From: Deltaproteobacteria bacterium
GTDB lineage: Bacteria; Bdellovibrionota_B; Oligoflexia; Oligoflexales; Bog-1112
DNA: 55,492 nucleotides
NCBI GenBank assembly: GCA_947475005.1
Contig: CANJLI010000009.1
Span: forward strand, 1-55,492
Reading direction: 5' to 3'
Position 1 is the first letter of the stretch. Each line of letters starts with the position of its first letter. The notes below the pieces were generated by a model. It searched no databases, was not told where the DNA came from, and worked only from the letters and a program-made list of their open reading frames with translations. Shown one piece after another: positions 31,767 through 40,513 of this stretch. The translations under genes and the position numbers were made by a program.

Positions 31767-33005
31767 ATGAAGCCTTGGCAGCATCCAGCATTTATTCGGC
31801 TAATGGGCAAGATCAGGAGTCAACCGATTCCTCTTTCATTGGGTGCCTTTTTTGTCATCTTCACCCTTATCTATCTGGTAAGTAAACATGAAGATCAAAA
31901 AACCATCACGTATGAACACGCATCGGATTTCTCCAATGCCCGTGTCCTTTCCAGTAACCAGGAGCTCTATAAACGAAAGGAACAGCTCGTATCAGGCAAG
32001 CTTGAAACCTTGGAAAAGCAGTTGAAAGAGCTTACCGAGCGTCTGGAGACTCAGGAGAAAAACAAGGTGGCGGAAGTAAAAAATCCGATAGAACCTCCAC
32101 CTCCTGTTCCAGAGGCACTAGAGGCATCCCCTCCCAATGTAAGCTTCACACCTCCACCGAGGGAACTACATGCTCAATACCCACAAAATCCTGCAGCCTA
32201 CCCTCCAAACATGGCTGCACCTTATCCAACAGCAGCCCCTATGGGCTTTCAGCCCCAAGCCCAACTCCCAAGGCTACCTCCTCCCAGTATTATTTCCTTC
32301 CCCGTAAAATCAAAGAGTGAAAAACCCTCCAACCTCACGGTACAAATCCCTGCTGGCTCCTTTGTAAAGGCGAAGCTTTTAACCGGCATCGAAGCACCAG
32401 AAGGCAAGGCGTTCCCTGTTTTGATGCAAGCAGACTATGCCTTTGTTGGACCCAATAAGAGCCGAGTGGATCTATCTGGGTGCTTTCTCATCGCAAAATC
32501 TACAGGGAATTTATCCATTGAACGGGTGGAGATGCAAACTTCCAAGCTTTCTTGTGTCTCTAAATCGGGACGAATGTTTGAACGAGACATCAGTGGATAT
32601 GTGGCAGATGGGAAAGACAACTCCTTTGCCGTGATGGGAGATGTCAATAGCAAGCAGGATCGAGTGGCAGCGACTGCGTTTCTGGCTTCCATTGTCCAAG
32701 GCATTAGTGGAGCTGTCAGCCAGGCACAGACCACGACCACAGCAGGGGCCTTGGGTGGCGGCACAACTTCAGTTACAGGAGACCAAGCCCAATATATTGC
32801 AGCCAATGGAGCGGGTGGTGCAGCCTCTACGGTTACCCAGTGGTACCTCAAGCATGCAGAAAGCCTGCTACCCACCATCAACGTAGGGTCAGGTCAAGAC
32901 GTGTGGGTCATCATGCAAGATTCCGTATCCCTACCCAATTGGTATTTTGAAGTCCATCCTACAAAAAATGGTGGTTTTAGTTTCCTCAGCAACCTCATGA
33001 AATAG
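31767..33005 (+). CDS. traB: TraB (VirB10-like) core protein
   Basis: About 413 residues: a membrane helix near residues 25-45 (IPLSLGAFFVIFTLIYLVSK), a coiled coil (about 60-100, KLETLEKQLKELTERLETQE), a proline-rich spacer (about 110-180) and a C-terminal TraB/VirB10 domain containing PAGSFVKAKLLTGIEAPEG. It spans the periplasm and links the inner-membrane complex to TraK/TraV. GTG 31764 is an alternative start; AAGGAG lies upstream of both. Confidence 0.8.
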   Translation: MKPWQHPAFIRLMGKIRSQPIPLSLGAFFVIFTLIYLVSKHEDQKTITYEHASDFSNARVLSSNQELYKRKEQLVSGKLETLEKQLKELTERLETQEKNKVAEVKNPIEPPPPVPEALEASPPNVSFTPPPRELHAQYPQNPAAYPPNMAAPYPTAAPMGFQPQAQLPRLPPPSIISFPVKSKSEKPSNLTVQIPAGSFVKAKLLTGIEAPEGKAFPVLMQADYAFVGPNKSRVDLSGCFLIAKSTGNLSIERVEMQTSKLSCVSKSGRMFERDISGYVADGKDNSFAVMGDVNSKQDRVAATAFLASIVQGISGAVSQAQTTTTAGALGGGTTSVTGDQAQYIAANGAGGAASTVTQWYLKHAESLLPTINVGSGQDVWVIMQDSVSLPNWYFEVHPTKNGGFSFLSNLMK

Positions 33006-33014
33006 GGAGTTCTC

Positions 33015-33383
33015 ATGCGAAAAAGTACACTATTTGTAACTGTTCTATTACTTCTCCTCAACGCTTGCGCCATAAACCGGGCTCCAAGTGCCAATCTGTT
33101 AGAAAAACGATCGGATTATGAAAAGGTTCACGAAATAAAAGGAGCGCTAGAGGAAGTCGATCGACCCCTTTTGGTGCCCACTCGGACCACACCCACCATT
33201 GCGGATATATGGGTGCATCCCCATGAGCTAGCCAACGGAGACTACTTTCGAGGCGGATGGATTCGAACTGTGGTGACCCGAGCCTATTGGCAAGTAGAAG
33301 AGAAGAAACAATCTCTTTTGATGCCAGAACCCGTAGAAAATAAGAATCGAAAAAGCCTATCTAGGGGGGATCACCATGAGTAA
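33015..33383 (+). CDS. traV: TraV-like outer-membrane lipoprotein
   Basis: 122 residues. A signal peptide with lipobox LLNAC (LFVTVLLLLLNAC) predicts a lipoprotein. The middle has TIADIWVHPHE...GDYFRGGWIR, similar in layout to TraV (IWVAPW...DGD). It is expected to anchor the TraK/TraB core in the outer membrane, as TraV or VirB7 do. Its stop overlaps the start of traC by eight bases, as in F-type operons. The family is inferred mainly from lipobox and position. Confidence 0.65.
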   Translation: MRKSTLFVTVLLLLLNACAINRAPSANLLEKRSDYEKVHEIKGALEEVDRPLLVPTRTTPTIADIWVHPHELANGDYFRGGWIRTVVTRAYWQVEEKKQSLLMPEPVENKNRKSLSRGDHHE

Positions 33384-35931
33384 ACCGACTGAATTGCCTC
33401 CCATTCTTTCAAATTCTTTACAAAATAGAAGCTTGTATACGAAAGCGCTTTTTGACCGCCCTGATTCCCTTGGAGCCTTATTGCCCTATGAGGATTTTTT
33501 GCCTGAATCAAAGATCTTTCAGCTTAAAGATGGGTCTCTCGGCGCTGTTTTTGAAGTTGACTTAATTCAACATGAACCCCTTACAGAAAAAGAGATCATT
33601 CGCGTGATCAGCTCTATCAAAAATTGGTTTTCTCTACCGGAAAATTGCGTTCTCCAGATTTTATATGACAGTACCTACTATTCGGTCTTGGATGGAGAGA
33701 TCAGTCGATTGAGCACCAGCTACCCCAATGCTCACCCCGTATCTCAGCTTCTTTTTGGAAAGAAAATGGAAACTTTACTGGAATCGTGCAAGAGTCAAAG
33801 TGACACCACTCCCCTCAAACGAAGACTGCTTGTCTCCATTCGTTATTTTTTACAGCAAAAAACGGCTATGAAAGTAAGGGATTTAAAAGGAGAGACCCAG
33901 GTCTTAGAAAAACAGGTGAAAGCGTTTCGGGAGGAAGTGGCTTCTTTCCTCTACATTTTGAAAGATTTTACGAGCAATACCTCTCTCGGTATTCAACAAT
34001 TGGATCATCATCAGCTTTGTGATGTTTTGAGGCGATTTTTTAATCCAAAATCCTACTTTAAACGAGAGTTTGCACCGTTAAATCGGAACAAATCTTTATC
34101 AGAGCAGCTGATTTTTAGTACGCCCACCCTGGATTATGGAGGCATCACTCGAGAAGGTGCCAAATCCAAAACCTTAACGCTCAAAACATCTCCCTTTTTT
34201 TCCTTTCCTGGTGGGATGGCCTATTTTGTAAAATTAGATTTTCCCTTTAAGATCAGCATCAATATCTCCTTTCCCTCTGGAAAAGAGGTAAAAAAGTTCT
34301 TGGTGGCTAAAGAATTTTTTCTTGAAAATGCACTTTCTGCAAGAGCTCGCATACAAAAAGAAGAAATTCAGGCAATCCAAGAACGGTTGGCACGAGACGA
34401 TCGATGCCTACAGATGACCTTTAGCATCATTGTGGAAGGAGAAACCGAGGAAGAGCTCGCTGACAAGGCTCGCAAGGTATGCAATGTCTTTCATCATGAT
34501 CTCGAGTGCGAGGTCATTGATGAGACGGATATTGGACTCGGTCTCTGGCTCCATGCGTTGCCTTTGAACTATACCCCTGAGGCAGACTATTCAACCAGGC
34601 GTGCAATCCGAATTCTGCGATCTGATATCAGCAATTTCATCCCGCTTTTTGACTCATTTCGTGGCCTTAAAAATCCGGTGAGTCTATATCTCTCGCGAGA
34701 AAATACCCTCGTCCCCTTTTCCTTGCTAGAAAATGAAACCTCCAATCACACCGTGGTTCTGGCTGATACAGGCTCAGGAAAGTCGGCCTTTGTCATCGAT
34801 TGTATCCAGTCAGCCAAACGGATGAGTCCAGAACCCATCGTCTTTGTCATCGATAAAAAATCAAGCTATGGGATGTTGAGCCAGTACTTTGATGGGGATT
34901 TGACTGTCTTTAAGCGAGATCAACGCATCCCTTTTTCTCCATTTAGAGGCGGATACAATGAGGAAAAAATCGCATTCTTGACCAAAATGATCACGATGGC
35001 AGTGAAACTGACCTCGCCCAGTTTTGAGATCGAAAGTGAGCACACCACTGTGATTAATAAGGCCTTGAAGCTGGCGTATCTCAAAAAACTCGATCGCCAC
35101 GGGCTGGCATTCGTTGATGGAGACTTTGTAAAGAATGAAAGTAAAGATCCCGTCGCCATTGATATGAATGATTTTGTGGTGGAGCTTGGCAGCCTTGTGC
35201 AAGGCAAGAACGATCGAGATAAAGAAGCCATATCGACCCTGATTGCAAAACTCAGGCCTTTTTATGGAGATGGCATTTATGCGCCGTTTTTCACACAAGG
35301 GAGTACCAGCACCCTCGACAAGCAAACTTTGTTCTACATCTATGACCTGGATGCTTTGGATGGGGATCCTACCCTGCAAACCCTCATGACCATGAGTGTG
35401 ATTGAAGAGATTCGTTGCATTCTTTCCTTGCCTCAAAATCAGGGGAGGCCTGGATTTTTGGTGATGGAAGAGTTTGCCATGCTCGGGCGGAACAATCCCG
35501 CCTTTCGCGATTTTGCCATCGATTTTGCAGAAACCATGCGAAAGAGGGGCTGCTGGCTCATTACGCTAACCCCCCGTCCCCAAAATTACTTTGACCTTGA
35601 AGTTGGCAAGGCCTTCTGGGGCGTGGCAGATAACTTTGTTTTTCTACAGATGAGTTCTGACAATGTGGACTACATTGCGGAAAAATCCTCCCTTTTGGAC
35701 GAGGCAAGTACGGAGATTATCCGTTCTCTGCGGACCATTAAGGGAAAACATGCGGATGTTTTCTATATGAATAAGAGCAAGACCAAGCAAGGGGCCTTTC
35801 GATTCCGACAAACGAACTATGATCGTTGGATGAGTCCCACCAACGCCCTTGATGCCATGACTGCACTGCAGGCGTTTGAAAAGTTCCAAAATAAATGGGA
35901 GGCTTTGAATTATTTGGTGGGGATTAAGTAA
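33376..35931 (+). CDS. traC: TraC (VirB4-like) conjugation ATPase
   Basis: 851 residues: an N-terminal TraC-type domain (about 35-250) and an AAA+-type C-terminal motor with Walker A VLADTGSGKSAFVID near residue 461 and Walker B GFLVMEEFAMLG near 700. TraC energises pilus assembly at the cytoplasmic side of the inner membrane and is the most conserved component of F-type systems; F TraC is about 870 residues. It starts within traV and ends two bases before a gene on the opposite strand, where the operon is interrupted. Confidence 0.85.
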   Translation: MSKPTELPPILSNSLQNRSLYTKALFDRPDSLGALLPYEDFLPESKIFQLKDGSLGAVFEVDLIQHEPLTEKEIIRVISSIKNWFSLPENCVLQILYDSTYYSVLDGEISRLSTSYPNAHPVSQLLFGKKMETLLESCKSQSDTTPLKRRLLVSIRYFLQQKTAMKVRDLKGETQVLEKQVKAFREEVASFLYILKDFTSNTSLGIQQLDHHQLCDVLRRFFNPKSYFKREFAPLNRNKSLSEQLIFSTPTLDYGGITREGAKSKTLTLKTSPFFSFPGGMAYFVKLDFPFKISINISFPSGKEVKKFLVAKEFFLENALSARARIQKEEIQAIQERLARDDRCLQMTFSIIVEGETEEELADKARKVCNVFHHDLECEVIDETDIGLGLWLHALPLNYTPEADYSTRRAIRILRSDISNFIPLFDSFRGLKNPVSLYLSRENTLVPFSLLENETSNHTVVLADTGSGKSAFVIDCIQSAKRMSPEPIVFVIDKKSSYGMLSQYFDGDLTVFKRDQRIPFSPFRGGYNEEKIAFLTKMITMAVKLTSPSFEIESEHTTVINKALKLAYLKKLDRHGLAFVDGDFVKNESKDPVAIDMNDFVVELGSLVQGKNDRDKEAISTLIAKLRPFYGDGIYAPFFTQGSTSTLDKQTLFYIYDLDALDGDPTLQTLMTMSVIEEIRCILSLPQNQGRPGFLVMEEFAMLGRNNPAFRDFAIDFAETMRKRGCWLITLTPRPQNYFDLEVGKAFWGVADNFVFLQMSSDNVDYIAEKSSLLDEASTEIIRSLRTIKGKHADVFYMNKSKTKQGAFRFRQTNYDRWMSPTNALDAMTALQAFEKFQNKWEALNYLVGIK

Positions 35932-35932
35932 G

Positions 35933-36574
35933 TTATTCTGTTTCCAAAGCTGTGTTTTTTACTTCATCGAAGTTAGAAAATTTCTTTGCATAGCTGGAGC
36001 AGGTACCAAATCCATAGGACACAAACCAGAAAGGAATGTTGCATGCTAGAGCCGCAATTTGATCTCCTTGCGTATCCCCGATATAAACAGGTCGCTGCAG
36101 TCTATTCCGCTCCATTACACTGCGTACATTGGATCCTTTCGATTCTCTCGTATTACCCCAACATTCAAAGTCTTTGAAGTATGAACCTAGATCTGTTTGT
36201 CGGAGAAATCCTTCGATATAGCCAGCTTGGCAGTTGCTTACAATAAACAAGGGGAATTTAGTGGAAAGTGCTTTGATTCCACTCAAAACACCAGGATAAA
36301 GCATACCCCCGGTTTTTTCGAGCAGGAGATTCTCTTCTGTCTGTGCTTCAGAAAGTAAGAGTTGAATTTCAGTTTCCGATACATTCGAAAATACGTTTCG
36401 TACGCATTGTTCATACGGAAGACCGGTTACCTTTTTTATATCATCCGCAGTAATTGTACGGAATGGAATTTTGTTTCGTTTTACCACTTCATTCCAGGAA
36501 ATTGCGCAGGTAGTGCAAGTATCCCAAAGGGTACCATCAAGGTCAAAAATAAGTGCATCCATAGAGTCGGTCAT
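35933..36574 (-). CDS. HAD family hydrolase inserted in the transfer operon
   Basis: 213 residues with the HAD motifs LIFDLDGTLWDTC, FIVSNC, a Lys in RESKGSNVR and IGDTQGDQIAA, plus a helical cap. It is a cytoplasmic phosphatase with unknown substrate. It lies on the opposite strand between traC and traH, with two bases to traC. It resembles a cargo gene inserted into the operon rather than a transfer component. The second HAD enzyme of the element is at 14387. Confidence 0.75.
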   Translation of the reverse strand: MTDSMDALIFDLDGTLWDTCTTCAISWNEVVKRNKIPFRTITADDIKKVTGLPYEQCVRNVFSNVSETEIQLLLSEAQTEENLLLEKTGGMLYPGVLSGIKALSTKFPLFIVSNCQAGYIEGFLRQTDLGSYFKDFECWGNTRESKGSNVRSVMERNRLQRPVYIGDTQGDQIAALACNIPFWFVSYGFGTCSSYAKKFSNFDEVKNTALETE

Positions 36575-36662
36575 TATCTATTCCTGGGAAAAAATCAAAA
36601 CTACGGGTGATTCTACAAAAAATCAACTTAATAACAAATTCGTAGATAAGAGGAGGAGGAGT

Positions 36663-37967
36663 ATGGTTCAACACCTTATTTTCATTGTAACAATGATCTA
36701 TCCATTATCAATTTTTGGAGAAGATATCGACTACCGTTCCAATAATAAAATGGAAGCTTCGGACTATCTACTTACCCCATCCGGTAGCTTAGGGGATCCA
36801 GTTTTTGACAATTTCCGCACCATAGAACTCAACGTAGATATCGGAATTGGGTCCGATTGCGGGCGGATCAATATCAAGAATACCTTACGGGCCGCTTTGA
36901 AGAACGTTCTCGATTCAAAGTATCTGGAAGATATGGGTAGGGATATTCTGGCTGCCTCTCCCATGCTACTGACCTGCTATTTCAGCCCTACATGGTGTGC
37001 CATTCTGAAGCATGCGCAACTTAAAGCCAACTTGCTTGCTCAGCTACGTCTTAACCAGTGCAATGCCATCAACAAGTTTATGGATCAGAAAGTATCTGAC
37101 TACTATGAAGAACGCTCTGAATGCGTACAAAAATCCATTAAGGCCAATGATGGAAATTTTGAGACTGCTATGGAATCTTGCCAAAACCACGGGGAAATTG
37201 ACTTTAAAAATTGGTCGGGTTCTGACACCAAAACCAAGGAAAACAGACTGATTGAATCAACAGCAGAATGGGCGGGATTTAAGGGAGACCAGGCCAAACG
37301 GGTAGTGGACCTTACCAAGTCCTTTGTGGGAGATACCATCATCAAGAGTGGCTCTATTTCCGTAGATTTCGGGCCCAGTCAGGTGCAATTTACCCCCCGG
37401 ACTTACCTGATGGATGTAAAAACTTCTAGCTTCAAGAAATTGTGCCAAGATCTTTTGCCTAAAATCATCAATGCAGGAGGGTATCGAGCCAATATTTACA
37501 GAATAGTTTCTGACGATGATTTGAAAAGTGTAAGTGGCTCCAATGCTTTCACTCTAGATCGCCAAACCCTCATGTCCTTGTCCTACATGCCCTATAAAAA
37601 GAGAGCCATCGCCTGTCGCAAGCTCTCAGATGCCCTAGCTATGGGTACCTATACGGAGGATATGGGTAAAACTCTCGACTTTATTTCGTCAAAACTGGTT
37701 ACAAACCCCCACTTACCCACCCAAAAACAGTTCGATGTAGATCGAAAACGTCAGGCTTTCAAAGATCAAATTGAACTTACCCTGGCTATGGAAAATCAGA
37801 ATAGTTCTCCCTTGAATACAGTTTTGTACCAAATCAATAAAGATGGAGAAAAGTATATTAATACGGCATCAAGACGTGAAATTCAGTCGGACCAGGACAC
37901 TCATTTAAATCGACAGATAGACAATCTGTTTTTTGACTGTGCAGATGGTCTTGGTTGTACCCAGTAA
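36663..37967 (+). CDS. traH: TraH-like conjugation protein
   Basis: 434 residues with a signal sequence (LIFIVTMIYPLSIFGEDID). A mature start has cysteines at SDCGRIN, LTCYFSPTWCAIL and LNQCNAI, a set also seen in F TraH. The C-terminus ends FFDCADGLGCTQ. TraH is a periplasmic protein for pilus assembly, normally about 450 residues. It lies immediately before traG, as in F-type plasmids. ATG 36663 follows a strong AGGAGGAGG site and is preferred over upstream in-frame starts. Confidence 0.65.
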   Translation: MVQHLIFIVTMIYPLSIFGEDIDYRSNNKMEASDYLLTPSGSLGDPVFDNFRTIELNVDIGIGSDCGRINIKNTLRAALKNVLDSKYLEDMGRDILAASPMLLTCYFSPTWCAILKHAQLKANLLAQLRLNQCNAINKFMDQKVSDYYEERSECVQKSIKANDGNFETAMESCQNHGEIDFKNWSGSDTKTKENRLIESTAEWAGFKGDQAKRVVDLTKSFVGDTIIKSGSISVDFGPSQVQFTPRTYLMDVKTSSFKKLCQDLLPKIINAGGYRANIYRIVSDDDLKSVSGSNAFTLDRQTLMSLSYMPYKKRAIACRKLSDALAMGTYTEDMGKTLDFISSKLVTNPHLPTQKQFDVDRKRQAFKDQIELTLAMENQNSSPLNTVLYQINKDGEKYINTASRREIQSDQDTHLNRQIDNLFFDCADGLGCTQ

Positions 37968-37982
37968 TTTTAGGAGGTCACC

Positions 37983-39509
37983 GTGTTTGCATCCACAGCT
38001 TACGAGGCATACTACACATACATCGGAATCTACCTACACGAAGCCTCCATCAAAATCATCACGTCCCAAGAGTTTTTTATCGCAATTTTGGTTTTAATCT
38101 TGGGAGTCAGCTTTCTTCTGGGATCCTGGCGTTATTTCTCGAAGTATATGCCAGGCCTATTTGGTAGAGGAAGAACTGTCAGCATCACTTTTTTCTTTAA
38201 AATCCTGGCCTGCTTCCTCATTGGGATGTCCCTTTTGAAGGTAGACTCCTCCAGCCACGTACGGAATTTTCAGCGGATGTCTTGGCATACGAATCCCTAT
38301 ATCAATTCTCGGTTTCCATCAGTGGATGATTCCTACCGGGTGAGCTTTGTTTTTGACCTGTTGACCCGTTCTGCAGAAGAAATCGCAAGGTTTGCCAGTA
38401 TTGTAGTCGACCGCCTATTTGCCAAAACAAACTCTCAGCTAGAAGCGCCCGCTGCCTTTTATAAAGCGGTCTTGTACGCAGGTTCCCAAACCATCGATGA
38501 TCCTGGACTTAGAGACAAGATTGATGTGTATACGGATAGCTGTTTTGACAAAGTATTGCCCCTACTGGGCCAAGCCAAAACAGAGGGGAGAATCGATGAG
38601 TTTTTTAAAAACAATGGGGTGGTGGATCGGGAGCTAGAGCACATCCCGATTCAGCTTGAAGATGGGAAAAAGATCACTTGCTTGAACCTCAAAGAGGAGG
38701 TGCGCACTCACCTATGGGCCTACGCAGAGGAAAAGGGGGCTAAATTTTCTACGCAATATAGAGGCAAGTACTTCCTGCCTCTTCGCCAAATTACAGCAGA
38801 GGATCAGAGAAACCTCATCGCTTCTGGGGCATTGGTTAATCACTACCTGAGTAAAACAGAAGACAGTATGGGAACCCAAGAAGGCGCGAAAGTAGAGGGG
38901 AAGTTGGCAAGCTTTCTACTTGGCTGGAGCCGCTTTTGGTCTTTTGATGGATTTCTTAGTTTTCTAGGGCAGGGAGATCAAGTCGGGGCAGTTCTGACCT
39001 CCCAACGGGCAGAGAAGTTCTCTGAATACTTGCAGCGTGCACCCCATCTCAAAGGATTGGTACAGCTCTTTCTCATCGCTATTTTTCCTTGGCTTGTTTT
39101 CTTGGTAGTGGCAGGTCGGTGGAGAGTCCTGATCGCATGGTTTGGTGTGTACGTCTCTGTACTGCTTTGGACACCGATTTGGACGTTGATGTACCACCTA
39201 ATGACGAGCATCGCTCTATCTACAGAGTTAATGCGGGAATTTGGAAAAATCTCAGATGGGGTCTCCCTATATTCTTCCAGTTTCATCACGGCCAAGCTCT
39301 ATCAGTTTTACAGCATTTATTCATGGGTACAGCTGATCGTGGGACCGCTTCCTACCATGATTCTGGGGTATGGTCTGTTTTCTTCGTTTATCAAGGATTC
39401 TCAGGGTGAAGAAGCCCCTTCTGTGGTAACGGCAACCAAAGATGTGGGAATGGCTGCTGCAACAGGTGGAGTTTCAGGGGCTGCTTCTGCTGTGGTGAGG
39501 CGGGTGTAA
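37983..39509 (+). CDS. traG: TraG-like inner-membrane conjugation protein
   Basis: 508 residues: hydrophobic segments near the N-terminus (FFIAILVLILGVSFLLGSWR), a long periplasmic loop and C-terminal helices (LFLIAIFPWLVFLVVAGRWR and others). The N-terminal half and position after traH fit the TraG N-terminal region involved in pilus assembly. F TraG is much longer (about 940), with a C-terminal entry-exclusion and mating-stabilisation part that is missing here. GTG 37983 follows AGGAGG. Confidence 0.65.
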   Translation: MFASTAYEAYYTYIGIYLHEASIKIITSQEFFIAILVLILGVSFLLGSWRYFSKYMPGLFGRGRTVSITFFFKILACFLIGMSLLKVDSSSHVRNFQRMSWHTNPYINSRFPSVDDSYRVSFVFDLLTRSAEEIARFASIVVDRLFAKTNSQLEAPAAFYKAVLYAGSQTIDDPGLRDKIDVYTDSCFDKVLPLLGQAKTEGRIDEFFKNNGVVDRELEHIPIQLEDGKKITCLNLKEEVRTHLWAYAEEKGAKFSTQYRGKYFLPLRQITAEDQRNLIASGALVNHYLSKTEDSMGTQEGAKVEGKLASFLLGWSRFWSFDGFLSFLGQGDQVGAVLTSQRAEKFSEYLQRAPHLKGLVQLFLIAIFPWLVFLVVAGRWRVLIAWFGVYVSVLLWTPIWTLMYHLMTSIALSTELMREFGKISDGVSLYSSSFITAKLYQFYSIYSWVQLIVGPLPTMILGYGLFSSFIKDSQGEEAPSVVTATKDVGMAAATGGVSGAASAVVRRV

Positions 39510-39521
39510 ACTATTAAAGAT

Positions 39522-40234
39522 TTAGTCCTCTTCCTGATCCAGTAAAAAATAATCTCTTACTGAATCAAATTTAGGAACGCGTTGCCGAGTAGGGTCCATT
39601 TTAAACCCAAGTTTCTCAAGGACCTTCCTCGATCCGATATTTTCTGGGTGAGCAGTGGCCATGAAAGATCCGCCCACATATTCTATCACCATTTGAGAGG
39701 CCTTGGTTGTAAAACCACGTCCAGAAAAAGAAGGGGACATACAATAGGCTATCTCTGTCCGTTCAGGGTCTTGTTTTGGATCTTGAGAAACAAATGTAAA
39801 TACATAGCCGGCAACTCCATCACGAGAGATGATAGCCCAGCGTTGTTCTTTGATGGTGGTAGACGATAAATTTTTCTGTGCCCAGCCAGAAGTTATTTTT
39901 TTATCTCTGCTAAGGTCTTGGTCTTTCCATTTTGAAAATACTGCATGGATTTTGGATCCATCAAAATAACAGAAATACCTTCATAATCTTCAGGAAAGAT
40001 AGGCCGTAGCAAAATATCTGATCCAAGTAAGGCATTCCTATAAGGACGCAATCGCAATTCCTCCCTCAAGTCTTGAACTATCATGATAAAAAAAGGATTT
40101 TTTTCATTATCTTCCGCATCAATACTAAAAGCTAACTCGCTTGAATTTGTTTCCTTGCACACGGCAGATTCTTCAGATGCAAAAGCAGAAGTGAATGAAA
40201 TAAAAGCGAATAAGGATATGCACAAAATATTCAT
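39522..40234 (-). CDS. Signal-peptide GNAT acetyltransferase split at A7
   Basis: Frame 1 (40234-39893) encodes a signal peptide (MNILCISLFAFISFTSAFAS) and the start of a GNAT domain (LLRPIFPEDYEGI...MDPKSMQYFQNGKTKTLAEI). It ends Lys-Lys-TAA at A AAA AAA TAA (39893-39902). The -1 frame continues directly (ITSGWAQKNLSSTTIKEQRW...FSGRGFTTKAS...LEKLGF) to 39522, completing a RimJ/L-like GNAT. A -1 shift at the heptamer would join the two halves exactly, although a plain one-base deletion cannot be excluded. A secreted GNAT would be unusual. The gene lies on the opposite strand inside the transfer region. Confidence 0.7.
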
Positions 40235-40513
40235 TTAAAGTTGCCTCTATTTAAAAAATGATCAGATTTGAATAAACATTGCTCAATAGTGGGCAAATTC
40301 TCCCATACAGAACGTAGCGAAGGCAAGAGAGTCCTTGTTTTTTTAAATTTTACCTGTTTTTTCAGCAGAATACCGGACTTTTCTACTCGTCAAATTCCAC
40401 AGCAAAATCAGTCATAAAAGCGCCAGAGGTGATGGACCATCTACAGCCTTGTATCCTCTAATCCTTTCCTGCCCCACCGCCTAATTTAACTAATTTTTCA
40501 CCCTGGAGACGCT

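Noticed and set aside
34861..35436. 191-codon minus-strand frame within traC
   Set aside because: It overlaps the ATPase motor domain, has no family resemblance and would conflict with the conserved traC frame.
40235..40513. Gap before the coupling ATPase considered as origin of transfer
   Set aside because: No repeats or inverted pairs of note were found; the 42766-42801 cluster is a better candidate.
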